DNA of 6,991 nt from assembly GCA_002414705.1 (NCBI GenBank), contig DIAL01000018.1, positions 149,598 through 156,588 on the forward strand. Direction: 5' to 3'. The position numbers were made by a program, and so were the translations under genes. Each line of letters begins with the position of its first letter. Position 1 is the stretch's first letter. Source of the DNA: Flavobacteriaceae bacterium UBA5079. Its GTDB lineage: Bacteria; Bacteroidota; Bacteroidia; Flavobacteriales; Flavobacteriaceae. Below, in pieces: positions 1-6,600 of this stretch. Below the pieces are notes generated by a model. That model did not search any database and was not told the DNA's origin. It was given only the letters and a program-made list of their open reading frames with translations.

Positions 1-1
1 C

Positions 2-379
2 GAATATTCTCTGGTTGTTGCAGCACGTAAAATTCATGACATGGGACCCAAATATGTAGTTATTAAAAAAGGGGAACATGGTGCTTTATTATTTCATGAC
101 GATAATGTATTCTATGCTCCTGCGTTACCATTAGAAGAAGTTTTTGATCCAACGGGTGCTGGCGATACCTTTGCAGGTGGTTTTGCTGGTTATTTAGCAA
201 AATCTGATGATGTATCATTTGAAAACATGAAAAATGCGGTTATTTATGGATCCACATTAGCTTCTTTTTGTGTCGAAAAATTTGGAACAGAACGTATGGT
301 GAATTTAAAAAGCAGCGACGTACATAAACGCTTGCAACAGTTTAAGAGTTTAACACAATTCGATATTGAATTAACATAA
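2..379 (+). CDS. PfkB/ribokinase-family sugar or nucleoside kinase, C-terminal part
   Basis: The reading frame is open from base 2 and continues upstream of the window, so the first in-frame ATG (41) is an internal Met; 125 residues are visible. PfkB-family kinases use ATP to phosphorylate a hydroxymethyl group of a sugar or nucleoside in the cytoplasm. The family signature is clear: DPTGAGDTFAGGF at fragment residues 49-61, whose GAGD carries the anion-hole glycines and the catalytic Asp (codon 164-166). The fragment is about the last 40 percent of a typical ~308-aa protein. The substrate-recognition part is missing, so I do not name the substrate; ribose-like sugars or nucleosides are the family norm. 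The purF gene follows in the same direction, and I recall this pairing from flavobacteria. A purine-salvage role is therefore possible but inferred. A hairpin terminator begins 3 nt after the stop codon. Confidence 0.93.
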   Translation, partial: EYSLVVAARKIHDMGPKYVVIKKGEHGALLFHDDNVFYAPALPLEEVFDPTGAGDTFAGGFAGYLAKSDDVSFENMKNAVIYGSTLASFCVEKFGTERMVNLKSSDVHKRLQQFKSLTQFDIELT

Positions 380-382
380 TAC

Positions 383-411
383 AAGCGCGCTCCTAAATGA
401 AGCGCGTTTTT
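383..411 (+). terminator. Intrinsic terminator after the PfkB-family kinase
   Basis: CGCGCT (386-391) pairs with AGCGCG (401-406) around a 9-nt loop. AAG (383-385) extends the stem against the first three T of a five-T tract (407-411). The G385-T407 pair is a G-U wobble in plus-strand RNA but an A-C mismatch on the other strand, so the hairpin is oriented for the kinase. It covers the ATG at 397, which argues against that codon as the purF start, and it should limit read-through into purF. Confidence 0.85.
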
Positions 412-450
412 AATTTATATAAACACAGTACTTACAACAACACATACAAA

Positions 451-2349
451 ATGAGCGACGCTTTAAAACATGAATGTGGTATTGCCCAAATTCGATTATT
501 AAAACCACTGGAATTCTATAAAGAAAAATACGGTAGCGCCTTTTATGGTGTTAACAAAATGTATTTGTTAATGGAAAAACAGCACAATCGTGGACAAGAT
601 GGAGCTGGTTTTGCTAGTATTAAATTAGACACCCAACCTGGCGAACGCTATATTAGTCGTGTACGCTCTATTGCCCAACAACCTATTCAAGATATTTTTG
701 CCCAAATAAACGAGCGTATTAATAAGGAGTTTGCTGATAATCCGGAGTATGTTGATAATGTAGAACTTCAAAAAAAACACATTCCTTATATTGGCGAAGT
801 ACTTTTAGGACATGTACGTTATGGAACCTTTGGTAAAAATAGTGTGGAGAGTGTCCACCCTTTTCTACGTCAGAACAACTGGATGCATAGAAACCTAATT
901 GTAGCTGGTAATTTTAACATGACCAATGTTAATGAGCTTTTTGATGGTTTGGTTAGAATTGGGCAGCACCCAAAAGAAAAAGCAGATACCATTACTATTA
1001 TGGAAAAAATAGGGCATTTTTTAGATGATGCTGTTTCCAAAATATATAAGAAATTAAAAAAAGAAGGCTACAGTAAAAACGAATGTTCTGCACTAATTGC
1101 TGAACGTTTAAATGTAGCAAAAATATTAAAGAAAGCCTCTAAAAACTGGGATGGAGGTTATGCCATGGCTGGTTTATTAGGTCATGGAGATTCGTTTGTA
1201 CTTCGTGATCCTGCAGGAATTCGTCCAGCTTACTACTATAAAGATGACGAAATTGTTGTAGTAGCTTCAGAACGTCCAGTAATACAAACCGTATTTAACG
1301 TAGATTTTGATGACGTTAAAGAACTAGAACCTGGACACGCCATTATTACTAAAATGTCTGGTGAAGTTGCCATTAAAAAAATATTAGAACCTTTAGAGCG
1401 TAAAGCCTGTTCGTTTGAACGTATTTACTTTTCGCGTGGTAGTGACGCGGAAATTTATCAAGAACGAAAAAACTTGGGTAAATTTTTAATGCCCAAAGTT
1501 TTGGAAGCTATAAATAACGACACCAAAAACACGGTTTTTTCTTATATTCCTAATACAGCTGAAACGTCTTTCTTCGGAATGATAGAAACGGTTGAAGAAC
1601 ATTTAAATAAAAAAAAAACACAAGCTATTCTAGATGGAAATGGCCAATTAAGTGCAGAAGCCGTTACCAATATATTATCTGAAAGACCACGTATTGAAAA
1701 AATAGCTATAAAGGATGTTAAATTAAGAACCTTTATTACTGAGGATAGTAGTCGCGATGATTTAGTAGCCCATGTGTATGATGTAACCTATGGCGTTATT
1801 AAACCAACCGATAACTTAGTAATTATTGATGATAGTATTGTTCGTGGTACGACGTTAAAGAAAAGTATCATTAAAATGATGGATCGTTTACATCCTAAAA
1901 AAATTGTCGTGGTATCATCTGCACCACAAATTCGCTATCCAGATTGTTACGGTATTGATATGGCACGCTTGGAAGATTTAATTGCTTTTAGAGCTATTTT
2001 AGAATTACTGAAAGAAAATAACAAATACCATCTAATAAAAGAGGTGTACGACAAATGCGTAACCCAAGTTGAATTTGAAGATAAAGATGTTCGGAATTTT
2101 GTAAAAGATTTATACTCGCAATTTACCGCCAATGCCATTTCAGATAAAATAGCGGAATTAATTTCTAACGAAAATGTTAAAGCAGAGGTTGTTACCATTT
2201 TCCAACCCATAGAAAATTTACATAAAGCATGTCCTAAAAACCTAGGAGATTGGTACTTTACAGGAAACTATCCAACTGCTGGTGGAAATCGTGTTGTAAA
2301 TAGAGCTTTTATTAATTTTTATGAAGGAAACAAAGATCGCGCATATTAA
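451..2349 (+). CDS. purF: Amidophosphoribosyltransferase, long Bacteroidota-type PurF (632 aa)
   Basis: This enzyme makes 5-phosphoribosylamine from PRPP and glutamine, the committed step of de novo purine synthesis, in the cytoplasm. I start it at ATG 451 (MSDALKHECGIA). The in-frame ATG at 397 is inside the upstream terminator, and only the 451 start leaves a short 8-residue propeptide before the expected nucleophile Cys9. The N-terminal class II glutaminase domain shows HNRGQDGAG, GHVRYGT (120-126) and GNFNMTN (153-159). The C-terminal phosphoribosyltransferase domain shows CSFERIYFSR and the PRPP loop VIIDDSIVRGTT (457-468), then a PurF-like tail around WYFTGNYPT. At 632 aa it is longer than the ~476-aa B. 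subtilis and ~505-aa E. coli enzymes; the extra length lies in the glutaminase domain before GHVRYGT and near the C-terminus. Cysteines equivalent to the CxxC pair of the B. subtilis Fe-S cluster are absent, so I infer no cluster. There is no Shine-Dalgarno; the leader is A-rich. Confidence 0.95.
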   Translation: MSDALKHECGIAQIRLLKPLEFYKEKYGSAFYGVNKMYLLMEKQHNRGQDGAGFASIKLDTQPGERYISRVRSIAQQPIQDIFAQINERINKEFADNPEYVDNVELQKKHIPYIGEVLLGHVRYGTFGKNSVESVHPFLRQNNWMHRNLIVAGNFNMTNVNELFDGLVRIGQHPKEKADTITIMEKIGHFLDDAVSKIYKKLKKEGYSKNECSALIAERLNVAKILKKASKNWDGGYAMAGLLGHGDSFVLRDPAGIRPAYYYKDDEIVVVASERPVIQTVFNVDFDDVKELEPGHAIITKMSGEVAIKKILEPLERKACSFERIYFSRGSDAEIYQERKNLGKFLMPKVLEAINNDTKNTVFSYIPNTAETSFFGMIETVEEHLNKKKTQAILDGNGQLSAEAVTNILSERPRIEKIAIKDVKLRTFITEDSSRDDLVAHVYDVTYGVIKPTDNLVIIDDSIVRGTTLKKSIIKMMDRLHPKKIVVVSSAPQIRYPDCYGIDMARLEDLIAFRAILELLKENNKYHLIKEVYDKCVTQVEFEDKDVRNFVKDLYSQFTANAISDKIAELISNENVKAEVVTIFQPIENLHKACPKNLGDWYFTGNYPTAGGNRVVNRAFINFYEGNKDRAY

Positions 2350-2446
2350 CGTGTTGAATAGATGAGGATTACATAGCTTTTTTTTGCTTTTTATCTAATT
2401 TAAATGCATTTCAACTAATTAATAGTTAATAATCTTAAAAATAATA

Positions 2447-2454
2447 TACTTTAG
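2447..2454 (+). promoter_or_regulatory. Possible -7 box of small RNA copy 1
   Basis: TACTTTAG matches the Bacteroidota -7 consensus TAnnTTTG with one mismatch. It ends two bases before the repeated element begins, exactly as the corresponding box does at copy 2. Initiation 5 nt downstream would fall on A2459, the first base of the 5' hairpin. I see no convincing -33 TTTG element at the usual distance, so the call rests on box similarity and matched position. Confidence 0.35.
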
Positions 2455-2458
2455 AATC

Positions 2459-2531
2459 ACCATAACATAAGTAGGTTAAGTTCATGGTAGATTTGGGGCA
2501 AAAAAAGGTGAACTTCTGTTCGCCTTTTTTT
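2459..2531 (+). ncRNA. Candidate small RNA, tandem copy 1 (two hairpins, second a terminator)
   Basis: About 73 nt, nearly identical to the element at 2777-2847. Predicted 5' hairpin: ACCAT (2459-2463) pairs with ATGGT (2484-2488) and AAC (2464-2466) with GTT (2480-2482), with C2483 bulged. TAA (2468-2470) can pair with TTA (2476-2478) to close a GTAGG loop. An unpaired linker AGATTTGGGGC follows. The 3' hairpin pairs GGTGAAC (2507-2513) with GTTCGCC (2518-2524) around TTCT, flanked by seven A and seven T, a classic intrinsic terminator. The T2509-G2522 pair works only as U-G in plus-strand RNA, which sets the strand. No reading frame runs through it. Function is unknown. It may be an independent small RNA or a 3'-UTR piece of purF, which has no other clear terminator; a match to a known family such as Flavo-1 RNA cannot be excluded. 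Confidence 0.55.
2500..2531 (+). terminator. Intrinsic terminator of small RNA copy 1, possibly also of purF
   Basis: A seven-base-pair stem with a TTCT tetraloop (2507-2524) carries seven A upstream and seven T downstream. It is the first convincing terminator after the purF stop at 2349, so purF transcripts may end here if they are not stopped earlier. The poly-T run at 2378-2385 has no stable hairpin before it. Confidence 0.75.
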
Positions 2532-2764
2532 ATTTTCATAAAGATTCATAATTCCAATATCTTATTTTACATAGCTTTCTATAATAATTAGGGATTAGGG
2601 GTTAGATTAAATTACTATATAATTATTTAAGCTTCTCTTTCATTTTCAGGCTCTTACAAATATCTATTTTAAACGAATAATGCATTTTTTCAGGTTATTA
2701 CATTCGTTTATCCTAATTTATAAGTCGTTTATCTAATATTTTTTTTAATGGGATATAAGAAGCG
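2532..2764. other. AT-rich spacer between the two repeat units, no gene seen
   Basis: I find no credible reading frame and no tRNA or rRNA here. It contains a perfect 9-bp inverted repeat (2670-2678 with 2702-2710), a TTAGGG-like stretch (2587-2604), and the second copy of TTACATAGCTTT (2568-2579; first at 2369-2380). None of these is strong enough to name a function. Confidence 0.6.
2670..2710. repeat. Inverted repeat TAAACGAAT / ATTCGTTTA
   Basis: TAAACGAAT (2670-2678) is the exact reverse complement of ATTCGTTTA (2702-2710), separated by 23 nt. AATAA (2676-2680) can alternatively pair with TTATT (2695-2699). No T-tract follows, so it is not an intrinsic terminator. It could be a protein-binding site or a weak RNA hairpin, or chance in AT-rich DNA. 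Confidence 0.35.
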
Positions 2765-2772
2765 TTTCTTTG
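2765..2772 (+). promoter_or_regulatory. Possible -7 box of small RNA copy 2
   Basis: TTTCTTTG matches TAnnTTTG with one mismatch and ends two bases before the repeat unit, the same placement as at copy 1. Initiation 5 nt downstream would be at A2777, the first base of the 5' hairpin. No clear -33 element is visible. Confidence 0.35.
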
Positions 2773-2776
2773 TTTC

Positions 2777-2847
2777 ACCATAACATAAGTAGGTTAAGTT
2801 TATGGTAGATTTGGGGCAAAAAAGGTGAACATCTGTTCGCCTTTTTT
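2777..2847 (+). ncRNA. Candidate small RNA, tandem copy 2
   Basis: About 71 nt with the same predicted architecture as copy 1. In the 5' hairpin, 2777-2781 pairs with 2802-2806 and 2782-2784 with 2798-2800, with T2801 bulged and the GTAGG loop conserved. The linker AGATTTGGGGC is identical. The terminator pairs GGTGAAC (2824-2830) with GTTCGCC (2835-2841) around ATCT, flanked by six A and six T. No gene lies immediately upstream on the plus strand, so this copy is hard to explain as the terminator of a coding gene; that favours an independent small RNA. It ends about 20 nt from the oppositely directed sod terminator. Function and family are unknown. Confidence 0.55.
2818..2847 (+). terminator. 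Intrinsic terminator of small RNA copy 2
   Basis: The stem GGTGAAC/GTTCGCC (2824-2830 with 2835-2841) with an ATCT loop is flanked by A6 (2818-2823) and T6 (2842-2847). The conserved U-G pair (T2826-G2839) favours function on the plus strand. Confidence 0.75.
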
Positions 2848-2867
2848 CATTTTCAATACTTTCGAAT

Positions 2868-2898
2868 AAAAAAAAGCAAATCCTTTCAGATTTGCTTT
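2868..2898 (-). terminator. Intrinsic terminator of sod
   Basis: A perfect 10-bp inverted repeat, AAAGCAAATC (2873-2882) and GATTTGCTTT (2889-2898), has a 6-nt loop. Read on the minus strand, the stem is followed by a run of T complementary to A2868-2875. It lies 28 nt past the sod stop codon and faces the terminator of small RNA copy 2, so the two convergent units are insulated from each other. Confidence 0.88.
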
Positions 2899-2926
2899 CA
2901 TATATACGTAAAACGTTTAAAACTAT

Positions 2927-3535
2927 TTACTTCGCTTCAGCATAACGTCTTTCTACTTCGTTCCAATTAATAACATTAAAAAATGCATCAATATAGTCAG
3001 GACGTCTGTTTTGATAGTTTAAGTAGTATGCATGTTCCCAAACATCCAATCCTAAAATTGGTGTTCCACCACAAGTTACACCTGGCATTAATGGATTATC
3101 TTGATTTGGTGTTGAGCAAACTTCAACCTTACCACCTTTATGCACACATAACCAAGCCCAACCAGAACCAAATTGTGTTGCAGCAGCATGACTGAATTTA
3201 GTTTTAAAGTCTTCAACACTTCCATAAGCTGCCTCAATAGCATCTTTTAAATCGCCAGACAAACGGCCTTTTCCTTCTGGATTCATAACATCCCAAAATA
3301 AGGAATGATTATAAAAACCACCACCATTATTTCTAACACCCATATTGCTCATATCTAAATTAAGAAGGATATTTTCTATCGTTTTTCCTTCTAAATCGGT
3401 GCCTTCAATAGCAGCATTTAATTTAGATGTATAACCAGCATGATGTTTAGAGTGATGTATTTCCATTGTGCGTGCATCCATGTGCGGCTCCAACGCATCA
3501 TAGGCATATTTTAATTTCGGTAATTCGAAAGCCAT
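2927..3535 (-). CDS. sodA: Superoxide dismutase, Fe/Mn family, Mn-type
   Basis: The 202-aa enzyme converts superoxide to oxygen and hydrogen peroxide. No signal peptide is seen, so it should act in the cytoplasm. The N-terminal helical-hairpin domain starts [17 protein letters not shown] and carries ligand His27 (in MEIHHSKHH), His31, Tyr35 and ligand His77 (in YNHSLFW). The C-terminal domain carries ligands Asp164 and His168 in [16 protein letters not shown]. Metal type: the residue four before His77 is Gly73, where iron enzymes have Gln, and Gln145 in NQDNPLMP occupies the Mn-type position. I therefore call it manganese-type, although cambialistic use cannot be excluded. Length is normal for the family. 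The ATG at 3533-3535 gives the standard start just before the conserved [13 protein letters not shown]. It is a single-gene unit with its own -7 box and terminator, divergent from the helicase-nuclease gene. Confidence 0.96.
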   Translation of the reverse strand: MAFELPKLKYAYDALEPHMDARTMEIHHSKHHAGYTSKLNAAIEGTDLEGKTIENILLNLDMSNMGVRNNGGGFYNHSLFWDVMNPEGKGRLSGDLKDAIEAAYGSVEDFKTKFSHAAATQFGSGWAWLCVHKGGKVEVCSTPNQDNPLMPGVTCGGTPILGLDVWEHAYYLNYQNRRPDYIDAFFNVINWNEVERRYAEAK

Positions 3536-3570
3536 ATTTTATATTTTTAATTGTTAATAATTTATTTATC

Positions 3571-3578
3571 CAAATTTA
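3571..3578 (-). promoter_or_regulatory. -7 promoter box of sod
   Basis: On the minus strand this reads TAAATTTG, a perfect match to the Bacteroidota -7 consensus TAnnTTTG. It lies 35 nt upstream of the sod start codon and would give a leader of roughly 30 nt. A TTG lies 14 nt further upstream, shorter than the usual spacing to a -33 element, so that part is uncertain. Confidence 0.6.
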
Positions 3579-3661
3579 CGGAATATCGCCTTCAATTAAA
3601 AATAATAAATACCTATCAACTCATCGATAGTTTTTATCTTGTGTAAAATTTCACATAAATT

Positions 3662-6600
3662 ATGATAGCCACACAACCATACCTAATTTATAATGCTTCT
3701 GCAGGAAGTGGTAAAACATATACACTTGTAAAAGCCTATTTAACTATTTTACTTAAAGCCTCCAGTACAGTTGCTTTTAAAAATATTCTGGCTATTACAT
3801 TTACCAATAAAGCAGCTGGAGAAATGAAAACACGAATTATTGAAGCGCTAAAAGATTTTTCTTCGGAAGAAATCCTGACGCAATCAAATTCTATGTTTGA
3901 TGACCTTTGTCGCGATTTAGAAATATCTCCAGAGAATTTAAAAACTAAAAGCACGCTTGTTTTAGACGCTATTTTGCACAATTATGCCGCTTTTGATATT
4001 TCAACAATTGATGGTTTTACACATAAAATTATTAGAACCTTTGCACATGATTTAAAATTGCCTTTAAATTTTGAAGTCGCTTTAGACGTTGAAACACTAT
4101 TAAATGAATCGGTTGATAGATTAATTTCCAAAGCAGGAACCGATAAACGTTTAACCAAAACTCTGGTGGATTTTGCTATTGAAAAAGCGGACGATGATAA
4201 AAGTTGGGATGTTTCTAGAGATTTTTATGCCATAGCAAAATTGTTAGTAAATGAAAACGACAAACCCTTTATTGAAGCGCTTCAAGGCAAATCGGTAGAC
4301 GATTTTAAAGATTTAAAAAACACGTTACGCCAAGAACTAGAAAAAACGGAGCAATTAAGTATTGATAGCGCAACACAAGTATTAGGTTTTATAAGGGATA
4401 ACGGACTGATTTTCGAAAATTTTACACGTGCATCTATCCCAAATTATTTCAAAAAAGTTTCGGAAGGGAATTTTAGTCAAGATCTAGAAACTGTAAAATG
4501 GCCAGCCGACCTAATAGAAGGAAATACCATTTACCCAAAGTCCAAAACCGATGCCGAAACAGCTTCAACCATTGAAAATATCCAACCACAATTAGCCCAA
4601 TTTTTCAATACCACTAAAACCGCCGTTTTAAATTTCAAATTACTAAAAGCCATTTATAGAAACTTAACGCCACTATCGGTTTTAAGGGCCATAAACACGG
4701 AATTACAACTTATAAAAGAGGAACAAAATGTGATGCTTATTTCTGAATTTAATGGTTTAATAAGTCAAGAAATAAAAAACCAACCAACCCCATTTATTTA
4801 TGAACGTATTGGCGAAAAATTCAAACATTATTTTATTGATGAGTTTCAGGATACATCTGAATTACAATGGCAAAATTTAACGCCATTATTGGATAATGCC
4901 ATAGCGTCTCAACCAGGAAGTATGATGTTGGTAGGCGATGCCAAACAAGCCATTTACAGATGGCGTGGCGGAAAAGCCGAACAGTTTATCAACCTATATA
5001 ACAAAACCGACAATCCGTTTCATTTAGAACCAGAAATAATTTCTTTGGAATCTAATTTTAGGAGTTTTCAAGAAATTATCAAGTTCAATAATGACTTTTT
5101 CAACTATTTGTCTGAAACTATATTTAGGCATTCTGATCACAGTAGTTTATATAAAAACGCGAAACAACTTGTTAAAAAAGAGGAATCTGGCTATGTACAA
5201 TTGGAGTTTCTAGACTTGCAAGATGTGGATGATAAGGCTTTAGCCTATTCTGAAGAAGTATACAACACCATAAAATCCTGTTTAAAAAACGGCTATACGG
5301 AAGCCGATATTTGTGTATTAGTCAGAAAGAAAAAAGAAGGTATTGCTATAGCTAATTATTTAAGTGAGCAAGGTTTAAACATTATGTCATCAGAAACCTT
5401 GTTGCTTAATAGTTCGCAAAACGTTCAGTTTGTCAACAATATATTACGACTACTTTTACAGCCAGAAAATCAGGAAACAAAAGCTGAAATTCTGATTCAT
5501 ATTGCGCATATATGTCAGATTAAAGAAACACACAACTTTTTAAAAGCACACATTCATTTAGATATTAAATCTCTATTTAAACATTTGGAATTGCTAGGCT
5601 TTTTTATTGATTATAGCGCGCTTATTCAACTCGCGTTTTATGATTTGGTAGAAACCATTATTCGCCAATTTAAACTGGTAAATCATTCGGATGCGTTTAT
5701 TCAATATTATATGGATGTTGTTTTAGAATTTTCAGAAAAACAACTCGCTGATATTGGTAGCTTTTTGCATTATTTCGATTCTAAAAATGAAAAATTAAGT
5801 ATTGTAACGCCTGAAGGTTACCAAGCAATCCAGATTATGACGGTTCACAAATCTAAAGGACTCGAATTTCCTGTGGTTATTTTCCCGTTTGCTGATTTGG
5901 ATATTTATCGTGAAGTATCACCTCAAGAATGGTTTCCCATTAATCCGGAAACGTTTAATGGTTTTAGTCACACGTTGTTAAACTACAGCAAAGCTTTTGA
6001 AAATTATGGCGAAGCTGGAAAGATAATTTTCGATAGGCATCAAGCGGAATTGGAACTGGATAACATTAACATATTATATGTTGCGCTTACCAGACCTGTG
6101 GAACAGTTATATATAATTTCAAAATTGGATATTAGTTCAAAAGGAGAAATCAACCCAAAAAGTTATGCTGGGTTTTTAATTAGCTATTTGCAAAAACTCG
6201 GGAAATGGGAAAGCAACCAAATGGTATATCAGTTTGGTAAACAACTGAAGGAATCTGAAACAAAATCTAAAGATGTTTCCACAATTATTAGGAACAGTTT
6301 CATTTCAACACCAAAAGAAACGCATAACATTAAGGTTATAACACGATCAGGCAGTCTTTGGGATACTATTCAAGAAAAAGCCATTGAAAAAGGGAATTTA
6401 ATTCATGATATAATGGCCGAAATAATAACGGAAACCGATGTGGATTATGTATTGCAATCCTTTTTAGAAAACGGAACCATTAACAAAACCCAAGAACCCA
6501 TTTTAAAGGAAACTGTGTTGCAAATCATAAATCACCCTAAACTTTCATCCTATTATAAGGACAAAAATATAACAGTTTATAATGAACGAGATATTATTTC

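Larger units (their letters stand above)
2457..2848 (+). repeat. Pair of ~75-nt direct repeats, 318 nt apart
   Basis: The units start at 2457 and 2775 (both TCACCATAAC) and run to about 2531 and 2847. They differ at one base in the 5' hairpin bulge (C2483 versus T2801), one base in the terminator loop (T2514 versus A2831), and one A plus one T in the flanking tracts (7/7 versus 6/6). Similarity stops abruptly upstream of the units. Between them lie about 243 nt of AT-rich DNA with no gene. Confidence 0.9.

Noticed and set aside
397..450. N-terminal extension of purF from the ATG at 397
   Set aside because: The codon lies in the loop of the upstream terminator, and the added residues do not resemble PurF; the start at 451 places the nucleophile Cys at residue 9.
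1947..2210. Minus-strand open frame of 87 codons
   Set aside because: It lies wholly inside purF, antisense, with no recognisable domain.
2369..2579. 12-nt direct repeat TTACATAGCTTT (2369-2380 and 2568-2579)
   Set aside because: It sits at different distances from the two small RNA copies and is short enough to be chance or a remnant of duplication.
2587..2604. Telomere-like TTAGGG stretch
   Set aside because: It is only about two imperfect units in AT-rich DNA, too short to mean anything.
2457..2848. CRISPR array or insertion sequence
   Set aside because: There are only two units of ~75 nt, spaced 243 nt apart, with no transposase, terminal inverted repeats or target duplications.
2983..3195. 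Plus-strand open frame of 70 codons
   Set aside because: It is antisense within sod, whose protein is unmistakable.
3613..3635. CTATC/GATAG hairpin followed by five T, between sod and the helicase gene
   Set aside because: The stem is only 5 bp and AT-rich, and no plus-strand gene ends before it; it is unlikely to be a terminator and weak as an operator.
3628..3635. TAGTTTTT as a -7 box for the helicase-nuclease gene
   Set aside because: It has one mismatch to TAnnTTTG at the defining last G and no -33 partner; too weak to annotate in such AT-rich sequence.
3736..3981. Minus-strand open frame of 81 codons
   Set aside because: It is antisense within the helicase gene, over the conserved motif Ia region.
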